Part shown: piece by piece, positions 1 through 6,344 of the stretch
Numbering within the stretch: position 1 is the first letter of the stretch
Layout: every line of letters starts with the position of its first letter
DNA from: CAZGSG01 sp964528095
GTDB lineage: Bacteria > Bacteroidota > Bacteroidia > Chitinophagales > Chitinophagaceae
Direction: 5' to 3'
DNA: 7,005 bases
NCBI GenBank assembly: GCA_964528095.1
Contig: CAZGSG010000316.1
Span: 1 to 7,005, forward strand
Program-made: the position numbers and the translations under genes
The notes under the pieces: generated by a model
What the model was told of the DNA's origin: nothing
What the model saw: the letters and a program-made list of their open reading frames with translations, nothing else
Database searches by the model: none

Positions 1-980
1 TTACCACGGCATTACGCTGGGTAGCCGGCTGGACTTACTTTTCCGCTTTCTGGAGAAGGTTGGTTTTAGAAAACAAACTCAATCCTGATGAAGCAGGATA
101 CATCGGGGAAAAGTTTAATCACTTTCTTCCAAATGCATTGGGCATAAAACCTGTTATCGAGCATTTAGTTTCCAATCCGGATAGTTTATGGTGGGCAATG
201 GTTTCGTTTACTATCATAGAAGGAGTTGTAGGATTATTTTTCATGCTCGGATTATTTACACGACTGATGAGCATTGGTGTATTTAGTTTGGCCTTCGGCA
301 TCTTATTGGGATCAGGCTGGTTAGGAACTACTTGTTTAGATGAATGGCAAATAGGTGTTTTGGGTGTTGCGGCGGGCTTTACCATTTTTCTTACAGGTGG
401 CGGCAGGTATTCGTTAGATGAGTATTTTATCAGAAAGAACAAGCATTTTACTGCTAAAAAGTGGTTTGTTTCGTTGGGGTCGGGCGTATTGCCGGTAAAG
501 GAAAAAATGGTGAACAGGATCGTTCTGTTTGGGTCGGTTTTTATTCTGGGTTTGACTTTGTTTACCAATCAATATTTTCATAGAGGTGTGTATGGAAAAT
601 TGCATAACCTTTCCGTGCGTCCTCACGTAAGTATCAGCCATGCGAAAATTCAAAATGGCGCTATGTCATTTACCGTTTTCAGAGATGAAGGCGCTGATGT
701 GTACGGATCTTTCTTAATAGGAATAAAATTGATTGACGGACAGGGCACAACTGTTTTTGAACAAAATCAAACACAACTTTCTCAATTAGCACCGGCGCAA
801 ATAAAAAATGATTATGCAGCGAAGGTAAAACACGGGAAACATAGTCTGGTTTTGCCTTTAGGTGCAAGAGCTTCATTGAGTTTCCCGCATGAAAGTTTTG
901 TGCAAGTACACGGGAAATATACATTGGAACTGTTGGATATTAGTGGAGCGAAATGGGAAGAAACTATTGTAGTTCGATAA
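1..980 (+). CDS. DoxD/DoxA-type membrane protein (TQO small-subunit family), 5'-truncated by the window edge
   Basis: The reading frame is open from base 3 to the TAA at 978-980, giving 325 visible residues. The TTG at base 60 could be read as a start, but it is an internal leucine: the upstream codons encode a plausible first helix (ALRWVAGWTYFSAFW), so the true start lies outside the window. In visible numbering, hydrophobic segments lie near residues 62-85, 88-105, 114-131 and 172-189, and the motif GTTCLDEW falls between the second and third of these. This is the DoxD layout. The last ~135 residues are soluble and beta-rich, matching a fused, extracytoplasmic DoxA-like domain. In archaeal thiosulfate:quinone oxidoreductase, DoxD and DoxA are separate subunits that oxidise thiosulfate to tetrathionate and reduce quinone. 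Whether this bacterial fusion does the same is inference; many relatives are uncharacterised. The family call is fairly sure, the substrate is not. Confidence 0.8.
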   Translation, partial: TTALRWVAGWTYFSAFWRRLVLENKLNPDEAGYIGEKFNHFLPNALGIKPVIEHLVSNPDSLWWAMVSFTIIEGVVGLFFMLGLFTRLMSIGVFSLAFGILLGSGWLGTTCLDEWQIGVLGVAAGFTIFLTGGGRYSLDEYFIRKNKHFTAKKWFVSLGSGVLPVKEKMVNRIVLFGSVFILGLTLFTNQYFHRGVYGKLHNLSVRPHVSISHAKIQNGAMSFTVFRDEGADVYGSFLIGIKLIDGQGTTVFEQNQTQLSQLAPAQIKNDYAAKVKHGKHSLVLPLGARASLSFPHESFVQVHGKYTLELLDISGAKWEETIVVR

Positions 981-981
981 A

Positions 982-1035
982 CATTACATGTAGAAAGCTT
1001 CAAGTGTCTGAACTTGAAGCTTTCTACATGTAATG
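982..1035. terminator. Perfect 24-bp stem-loop between convergent genes, probable bidirectional terminator
   Basis: Bases 982-1005 are the exact reverse complement of 1012-1035, leaving the 6-nt loop GTCTGA. The stem begins two bases after the DoxD/A stop codon and lies 26 bp beyond the stop of the convergent flavoprotein gene, which is where a shared terminator is expected. Neither side has a clear T-tract: the plus strand continues CTAGTTCAG and the minus strand TGTTTATCG. The arms contain two small palindromes, ACATGT and AAGCTT. Terminator function is inferred from position and fold. Confidence 0.75.
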
Positions 1036-1061
1036 CTAGTTCAGTTGGCTGTAGTGGAAAA

Positions 1062-2591
1062 TTATCTTCTTATGATTGATTTTATTTGAACGTTATAGGT
1101 AATTCTAAGTCTTTCTTTCGTCACGATCTGGGTCCATATATCACCCCATCCTTTAGACCAGGCGGTTACAATAGGAATCGTGCCGCCAAAGGCATCTTCA
1201 ATGATGGCTTCAATAATAGCCGGTGTCATCCAAACCAGTCCATAATAGGCTGGAATAGTATTTAATGTTCCATATCCCTGCACTTCATAGCCATACTGAA
1301 GTATACCAACTAAAGCCTGCATATTGTGGTAGCGTAAGAATTCGATAAAGGTTTTTGATGCATGTTCATTCAGGAATTCCTGAGGTGGTGTAGCTGGCAT
1401 CGGGAATTGGTCTTTGAATATCAATTTATGAAGTACCACATATTTTGCGAGTGCAACCAAAAGCTCAGCCTGGGCTTCTTTGTCATCAAACCAGCCCGGC
1501 TTTAAACCAAGTTCGGCTTCGGCTTTGCGGAAGGCATAGTCGTTATAACCCATTACCAGTGGAGCATTAAAGTCAGGAGGCAGTTGCCCTCTTGTAACAA
1601 TGGCTCTGAAGCCATCATTGCCCTGTCCGAAATTAATCCTTGAATTTCCTGTTAAGTACTTCTGCATATCAGCAACAAACGGATCGTAAGCAGGAGACAT
1701 ATAGCAAGTACCCAATTCGCAGTAGGTAGGTTCTGTTGAGCCGTGAGGATATGGCCCGTCCATTTTAATGGTATGGGTTTTACCGCCATATCTGTCAGTA
1801 GACTCGAGTAAATCTATGTTTGCATAACCAAGATTTTTCAGCTTTACAGAAAAGATCAAGCCGCTGACACCAGCTCCGATAATCACGATCGGCGCTGATT
1901 TACTTGCCGGCAATGCCTTTCGGGCATGTGATCCATCGGCCAAAAGCATATTGGCATAGCCCCAGCAATCTAATGCAGATTCAAAACAAGTAGAGGCATG
2001 AATATACAGTGTATTGTATTGTGCCTGCAGGTCAAGATAGCGCCAGGGATATTGTGCCTGTAAATTCGCTTGCGTATATTGGTCAAAATAGGGTGTAGTG
2101 ACCGATTGCAATATCGTATAATCAGTTCCCAAAGGCCACCAGTCAAGCGTTGGTATTTCTCCATTAAGTATTTCAGCAAATTGTGCCGGAGTATACGGTA
2201 CTGCCTGTGGCCCAACCAGCTGATACACGGTAACCAGGTTTTCTTTCATGGTATTGGAAACAGCAAGCCCGAATTTCTTGGCAGATTCATTTCGGAATCC
2301 ATAGATGGATCCCCGCATTCTATCCAGTATATATGGCGCAAATATCACACCATGGTCCTGCTTTTTTTGGGGAAGCTGTACAGATATTAATGTGGTATGA
2401 AAGGTGAAGTTTTGAAGGTTCCGGAATATACTTAATTCGCGACTATTGAAATTACATACTCCTTCAAGATTTCTGGGGTCGCAGGCAACTACCATTAATT
2501 CGTATTCTTTAGTACCTGTTCTCAGCGGTGTGGAATAAGTAATTGTCACAGGCGCTACGGCTGCATTAGTATCAATGTTATTGTTTTCCAT
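1062..2591 (-). CDS. FAD-dependent amine-oxidase-type flavoprotein with apparently circularly permuted domain order
   Basis: This 509-residue protein has no signal peptide and is probably cytosolic. The Rossmann FAD motif IVIIGAGVSGL lies at residues 235-245 rather than at the N-terminus. It is followed by the acidic end of strand 2 (LLES, 261-264), RYGGKTHT (267-274) and ELGTCYMSP (292-300), the usual opening of flavin amine oxidases. Residues 15-217 resemble the family's closing half: a strand leading to ELMVVACDPR (31-40), then PWRYLDLQAQYNTLYIHAS (182-200) and CFESALDCWGYANMLL (202-217), which recall the terminal FAD-contacting segment. A short linker (about 218-232) joins the normal C-terminus to the normal N-terminus. 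The protein ends at LRITYNVQIKSIIRR, where a normal relative would continue into the strand now found near residues 15-21. Total length fits one complete, reordered enzyme. Start: ATG at 2591, with an AT-rich leader and no clear ribosome-binding site. Substrate unknown. The flavoprotein call is firm; the permutation rests on motif order. Confidence 0.85.
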   Translation of the reverse strand: MENNNIDTNAAVAPVTITYSTPLRTGTKEYELMVVACDPRNLEGVCNFNSRELSIFRNLQNFTFHTTLISVQLPQKKQDHGVIFAPYILDRMRGSIYGFRNESAKKFGLAVSNTMKENLVTVYQLVGPQAVPYTPAQFAEILNGEIPTLDWWPLGTDYTILQSVTTPYFDQYTQANLQAQYPWRYLDLQAQYNTLYIHASTCFESALDCWGYANMLLADGSHARKALPASKSAPIVIIGAGVSGLIFSVKLKNLGYANIDLLESTDRYGGKTHTIKMDGPYPHGSTEPTYCELGTCYMSPAYDPFVADMQKYLTGNSRINFGQGNDGFRAIVTRGQLPPDFNAPLVMGYNDYAFRKAEAELGLKPGWFDDKEAQAELLVALAKYVVLHKLIFKDQFPMPATPPQEFLNEHASKTFIEFLRYHNMQALVGILQYGYEVQGYGTLNTIPAYYGLVWMTPAIIEAIIEDAFGGTIPIVTAWSKGWGDIWTQIVTKERLRITYNVQIKSIIRR

Positions 2592-2696
2592 TTTAAGATC
2601 GGTTTAATGATTATGAATATAAGCACCATACATAGGATAAATGCCCGTTAAATAACCCATTCAATGCTCGCAAAAGCCGCATTGCCGGCCTATGAA

Positions 2697-2796
2697 ACCG
2701 TATTGTAAATATTTATCATTGCAGGTAAAGAAAGTGATCGGTAATGACTGGTTGCGGCTGACCGTATGATTTTTGCAAGGACAGGTAAAAAGTGAT
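2697..2796. repeat. Imperfect direct repeat pair in the divergent intergenic region
   Basis: Copy 1 (2697-2738) begins ACCGTATTG and ends CAGGTAAAGAAAGTGAT. Copy 2 (2761-2796) begins ACCGTATGA and ends CAGGTAAAAAGTGAT. The two ends match and the middles differ in sequence and length. The copy starts are 64 bp apart. They may be paired binding sites for a regulator or the remnant of a local duplication; the sequence alone does not decide. Confidence 0.4.
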
Positions 2797-2917
2797 AACT
2801 TTCAACGTATGATGGAAACAATACTAAGCGGTATACCTGCCGTTCAGCACTTCCTGATTTGAACAAGCTACAGCATTGGCAGACGGTTATTCCTGGTATT
2901 TAATTTACCGGCCCGGA

Positions 2918-2925
2918 TAATCTTG
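2918..2925 (+). promoter_or_regulatory. Candidate Bacteroidota -7 element for the SRPBCC gene
   Basis: TAATCTTG differs at one base from the Bacteroidota consensus TAnnTTTG and lies about 40 bp before the ATG at 2966, implying a leader of about 30-35 nt. A proper -33 TTG is absent; CTGG at 2893-2896 is the nearest weak match. This is a tentative call. Confidence 0.3.
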
Positions 2926-2965
2926 AAAATATTTCAACAGTATTTATTGATTTCAATCAGAAAGA

Positions 2966-3427
2966 ATGTCGGGTGAAATGAGGAGCATCAAATTTACCGA
3001 AAGAATAGAGATCAAATGCAGTCCGGAAATTGTGTTTGATTATACGCAAGACTATACACAAAGACTTGTATGGGACACTTTTTTAAAAAAAGCGTACCTG
3101 GTTGAAGGAGCGACCTCCGCAGCGAAAGGAGTAAAAGCATATTGCGTAGCCAAAAATGGTCTGGGAATGGTAACAGAGTATGTTTCATTTAACGGGCCAA
3201 AAGCCACTGCCATCAAAATGACCAAAGGCCCTTTTATGTTTAAGTCGTTTTTAGGCTCCTGGACTTTTAAGGAAACACAAACAGGTTTGACTGAAGTTGT
3301 TTTTCTGTATTCTTTTCAACTTAGATTTCCATTTAATCTGGTGGCTGGGTTGGTAAAACGAAATCTGCAAAGTAACGTCAGGATAAGGCTTGAAGACCTA
3401 AAAAGAAATATTGAAAGACGAGCATAA
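2966..3427 (+). CDS. SRPBCC (START-like / polyketide cyclase-type) protein
   Basis: A small soluble protein of 153 residues, the usual size for a single SRPBCC domain. It opens with a beta strand and helix typical of the fold (IEIKCSPEIVFDYTQDYTQRLVWDTF, in two pieces around residues 13-39). A curved run of strands follows through WTFKE and TEVVFLYSFQLRF, and it closes with a long amphipathic C-terminal helix (LVAGLVKRNLQSNVRIRLEDL, about 126-146) that in this fold lines a hydrophobic ligand cavity. Members bind lipids, polyketides, quinones or other hydrophobic molecules, or act as chaperones; no residue here fixes the ligand. AGAAAG lies just before the ATG at 2966. An alternative in-frame ATG at 2978 would remove four residues. 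It stands alone: 374 bp separate it from the divergent flavoprotein gene and 190 bp from the next gene. Fold call good, function unknown. Confidence 0.75.
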   Translation: MSGEMRSIKFTERIEIKCSPEIVFDYTQDYTQRLVWDTFLKKAYLVEGATSAAKGVKAYCVAKNGLGMVTEYVSFNGPKATAIKMTKGPFMFKSFLGSWTFKETQTGLTEVVFLYSFQLRFPFNLVAGLVKRNLQSNVRIRLEDLKRNIERRA

Positions 3428-3527
3428 CCCGCCAGAACAATAGAAGAGAACCAGCATTTCAGTCGTTTATTGCTTAATTTTTGCTTATTTTCCACAAGTA
3501 CTATCTGTAATCTTCCCCGAATGATGT

Positions 3528-3552
3528 ACTGGCTGTTTCCACACTTGCCAGT
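3528..3552. repeat. Short inverted repeat upstream of the GH9 gene
   Basis: ACTGGC (3528-3533) and GCCAGT (3547-3552) form a perfect 6-bp inverted repeat with a 13-nt spacer, about 65 bp before the GH9 start. It could be a dimeric operator or a weak hairpin, but an arm this short can arise by chance. Nothing else clear was seen in the 190-bp gap (3428-3617); a TAATTTTTG near 3475 resembles a -7 element but has one base too many. Confidence 0.25.
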
Positions 3553-3617
3553 TGTTCATTTTCAATCCTGCCCTCAATAATGAGTTGGACTTCACATGAA
3601 CCTTAAACTGCCGATAT

Positions 3618-6077
3618 ATGAATTTGATTGATGCAAGAAAAATTATTGTGCTGGTATTACTGTTTGTTACCCCTTGTTTGCTGGTCGCTCAAACTGATGC
3701 GCAATTAAAACGGGACATCCTCAACACCGGTTATATACACAGCCCTTTGCCATTGGATTACAGTAAAGCATTTGAAACTTTTGGGCTGACCAAAAAGGTA
3801 TTATCCTCCGAAATACTTTGTAATATGGAAACACTGGATAAGTGGTCTCACAAAGGATTTGGTGGCATGAGACTAACCAATGAAAGAAGTATTTCAGGAA
3901 AAAACAGCTTACGATTGGTTGGGCAGACCACTAATCCAACTTTTCTCGACTGGGGTATCGGTCTCGGTACGTCGATGGCCAGTTTCGAGGTAGGGGGAGC
4001 CAATTGGGAGCAATACAATCGCATTCATTTTTACATCTATCCGAATTGTGAAGGAGCCCGCAGCATTTATCTCAATTTATATATTGAAAATGATGGCAAG
4101 ATCAAAGTTCCTGACAAGTATGAGCGTGAAGGAATTCATGAAATCAACCTGATCAACGGGCAATGGAATGAGGGTTTTGTTGAGATGCCGGAACTGCCCC
4201 GCGATAAAGTAACCAAACTGTCATTTGCCATCGAGATCTTCGGCAAGGAACGCACGATGGGTGATTCCCTGAAATTTGATATTGATGCAGTGTCGTTGCA
4301 ATCGATCGAAAATCCGGAAGTAGTAAGTGGATGGATGCCTGCGAAAGATCGCATCATACATTCCACTACTGGTTATGGCGTAGGAAGTGAAAAGACCGCA
4401 ATAGTGAATGTGAAAAGTAATAAAGGGCTATTTCAACTGATAGATAACGTAAAGAAAACAGTAGTGTATGAAGGGAAAATAACCGCTCAGAAAACTGCTA
4501 TTGGAAGTTTTGAAACCATTGATTTCAGTGGTTTTAAGAAAGAAGGGCAGTATTTTATTCGCATTGGCGATATTGTTACGAAGCCTTTTTACATCAGTAA
4601 GAATATTTGGGAAAACTCTGCCTGGCGTATGCTGAATTTTATTTTCTGTGAACGTTGCGGCTATCCGATTCCAGGAAAGCACGGGGCTTGTCACAGTGAT
4701 CTGAATGCAAACTTTGAAGGCGCAGTTTTCCCTTTTAATGGAGGTTGGCACGATGCCGCAGATATGTCGCAGCAGGTATTACAATCGGGCGAAATCATTT
4801 TTTCATTGCTGGAGATGGCAAACCAGGCCAGGCAAAAAGGAAACTCTCAATTATCCATCAGGCTTCAGGAGGAAGCTGAATGGGGTATCGATTGTATATT
4901 GAAAGCGCGTCTTGGTAAGGGCTATCGTGCGCAAACATGGGGCACCAACTTATGGACAGATGGCTTCATTGGTACGAAAGATGATTCTTCAAAACGCAGA
5001 CAGGTGCGTGTTCATAACCGAGCTTTTGAAAATTTCATGTTTGCAGGCATCGAAGCATTCGCCTCGATGAATATCGAAAATGATGGGATGCTAAAGGAAT
5101 ATCTGCGTAAGGTGGCGATTGAAGATTTTGCTTTTGCAAAAAAGCGTTTCGATAGTCTGGGCTTTAATGATCTGAGCAGCATTGGTGGCGGTGGTGACCA
5201 TGCTGCAATGGCTTCCAACAGTCAATACTCGGCAAATATCTCTTTTGCGGCAAGCCTGTTGTACAAATTAACCGGAGATAAACGTTATGCAGATGAAGCG
5301 GCTAAAGCTATTGAATACACAATTCAGTGCCAGCGAACAGCGCCACTGAATGACAAAAACAAAACACGCGGATTTTTTTATCGCGACCTGAATAAACAAT
5401 CTATCGTGCATTACACGCATCAGTCCCGCGATCATGCGTATATGCAGGCTTTAACTGCGCTTTGCGAAACACAGCCCAATAGCCCGGATTATAAGAAATG
5501 GGAAACTTCCGTCAGGATGTTTGGTGACTATCTCAAAAATATTATGCAATACGTACATCCGTATGGTATGGTGCCCAGCGGTGTTTATCATGTAGATGAA
5601 GTAAAAGACTCAGTAAACTTTTATAAAGTGCAGGTAGGTATTTACAAAGGAGCAGCGGATGATTACAAAGAACAACTTGAGAATGGCTTTAAACTGGATG
5701 AAGAGCACTACCTGCGCGTTTTTCCGGTATGGTTTTCTTTCAGAGGAAATGCTGCTGTACACTTGTCTACCGGTAAGGCAGCAGCGCTTGCAGGAAAGTT
5801 ATTGCGTGATAAGCAACTGATGGATATCGCGGAACAGCAATTGTTCTGGATTGTGGGCAAGAATCCTTTTGGGCAGTCGATCATTTGGGGGGAGGGAAGC
5901 AATTATCCTCAATTGTACACGGCATTGCCCGGTGAAACGGTAGGAGGGATCCCCGTTGGGATGCAATCGAGATTTAATGATGACAAGCCGTATTGGCCGC
6001 AGTTCAATACCGCCACTTATAAAGAATTGTGGGGTGCACCTGCGGCAAGGTGGTTTTCATTGATTGCCGAGTTTTGA
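3618..6077 (+). CDS. Secreted glycoside hydrolase family 9 enzyme with Ig-like and putative carbohydrate-binding N-terminal domains
   Basis: An 819-residue exported enzyme. Residues 1-25 are a Sec signal peptide (K8, hydrophobic core IIVLVLLFV, LLVAQ end); C20 is not in a lipobox. Residues ~64-232 form a probable beta-sandwich like carbohydrate-binding modules (SGKNSLRL near 93-100; KFDIDAVSLQ at 219-228). Residues ~243-328 match the Ig-like domain preceding many GH9 cellulases (GQYFIRIGDIVTKPFYIS). The catalytic (alpha/alpha)6 domain spans ~333-819. GGWHDAAD at 375-382 supplies D379 and D382, the inverting-base pair of GH9. C347 (or C344), C358, H359 and H378 fit the structural zinc site known in Ig-containing GH9 enzymes. 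E803 in YKELWGAP is the likely catalytic acid. The usual HHR segment is missing near NYPQLYTALPGE (762-773), so the substrate may not be plain cellulose. The gene ends in tandem stops, TGA then TAG. No SusC/SusD partner is visible. Family call very sure, specificity open. Confidence 0.93.
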   Translation: MNLIDARKIIVLVLLFVTPCLLVAQTDAQLKRDILNTGYIHSPLPLDYSKAFETFGLTKKVLSSEILCNMETLDKWSHKGFGGMRLTNERSISGKNSLRLVGQTTNPTFLDWGIGLGTSMASFEVGGANWEQYNRIHFYIYPNCEGARSIYLNLYIENDGKIKVPDKYEREGIHEINLINGQWNEGFVEMPELPRDKVTKLSFAIEIFGKERTMGDSLKFDIDAVSLQSIENPEVVSGWMPAKDRIIHSTTGYGVGSEKTAIVNVKSNKGLFQLIDNVKKTVVYEGKITAQKTAIGSFETIDFSGFKKEGQYFIRIGDIVTKPFYISKNIWENSAWRMLNFIFCERCGYPIPGKHGACHSDLNANFEGAVFPFNGGWHDAADMSQQVLQSGEIIFSLLEMANQARQKGNSQLSIRLQEEAEWGIDCILKARLGKGYRAQTWGTNLWTDGFIGTKDDSSKRRQVRVHNRAFENFMFAGIEAFASMNIENDGMLKEYLRKVAIEDFAFAKKRFDSLGFNDLSSIGGGGDHAAMASNSQYSANISFAASLLYKLTGDKRYADEAAKAIEYTIQCQRTAPLNDKNKTRGFFYRDLNKQSIVHYTHQSRDHAYMQALTALCETQPNSPDYKKWETSVRMFGDYLKNIMQYVHPYGMVPSGVYHVDEVKDSVNFYKVQVGIYKGAADDYKEQLENGFKLDEEHYLRVFPVWFSFRGNAAVHLSTGKAAALAGKLLRDKQLMDIAEQQLFWIVGKNPFGQSIIWGEGSNYPQLYTALPGETVGGIPVGMQSRFNDDKPYWPQFNTATYKELWGAPAARWFSLIAEF

Positions 6078-6127
6078 TAGGAATAGAATGTTTTGAAACA
6101 GTTATATCGGAAATACTTCGTGCTCAT

Positions 6128-6173
6128 AAAAAGTGAAAGCCTCAGGTAATTGTACCTGAGGCTTTCACTTTTT
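6128..6173. terminator. Strong stem-loop terminator after the GH9 gene
   Basis: Bases 6128-6148 and 6153-6173 are exact reverse complements (21 bp) around the 4-nt loop ATTG. The GC-rich core is GCCTCAGGTA/TACCTGAGGC, and the arm ends in a T-run at 6169-6174, giving a classical rho-independent terminator about 50 bp after the GH9 stop. The matching A-run at 6128-6132 would also supply a T-run on the minus strand, so it can work both ways. Confidence 0.92.
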
Positions 6174-6321
6174 TCAATATATCTTTCTTTTTAACGCATA
6201 TGAATTTAATTACGAGCTTGGTGTGTGTGCTGAAGAATAACATACTGATCAAAGAATATCCTGGTCTTATAAACAAAGCATAATAGGACTTGTGAGCAAA
6301 GCCAGTCATTTTACTCCATTC

Positions 6322-6329
6322 TACTTTTG
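6322..6329 (+). promoter_or_regulatory. Candidate Bacteroidota -7 element for the SDR gene
   Basis: TACTTTTG matches the Bacteroidota -7 consensus TAnnTTTG exactly and lies 15 bp before the ATG at 6345, implying a very short leader. The -33 TTG is not at the usual distance; the nearest TTG, at 6290-6292, is about 29 bp upstream. The 171-bp stretch from the GH9 terminator to the SDR start shows no other clear signal. Confidence 0.35.
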
Positions 6330-6344
6330 TGTCAACAAAACAAA

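Larger units (their letters stand above)
2592..2965. other. Intergenic region between divergent genes, probable regulatory region
   Basis: This 374-bp gap separates the start codons of the minus-strand flavoprotein and the plus-strand SRPBCC gene, so it should hold both promoters. No convincing reading frame was seen: short open stretches on both strands lack recognisable protein features. It contains an imperfect direct repeat (2697-2738 and 2761-2796), an 8-bp palindrome GGTATACC at 2830-2837, and a -7-like element at 2918-2925. For the minus-strand gene, the best -7-like match is TATGTATG (complement of 2627-2634), one mismatch from TAnnTTTG, without a well-spaced -33 element. Confidence 0.6.

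Noticed and set aside
60..62. TTG at base 60 as the start of the first gene
   Set aside because: The same frame is open to the window edge and encodes the first DoxD helix, so the TTG is an internal leucine.
982..1035. Long hairpin as an insertion-sequence end or miniature transposon
   Set aside because: The arms are separated by only 6 nt, no target-site duplication flanks them, and the position after a stop codon suits a terminator.
2070..2390. 106-codon plus-strand frame inside the flavoprotein gene
   Set aside because: It lies wholly antisense to a well-supported gene and its product has no recognisable domain.
2720..2875. Eroded small gene in the divergent gap
   Set aside because: Short open stretches on both strands are broken by stops and show no family features.
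3618..3692. GH9 enzyme as a lipoprotein anchored through C20
   Set aside because: The residues before the cysteine (VTP) do not fit a lipobox; the end LLVAQ suits ordinary signal peptidase I cleavage.
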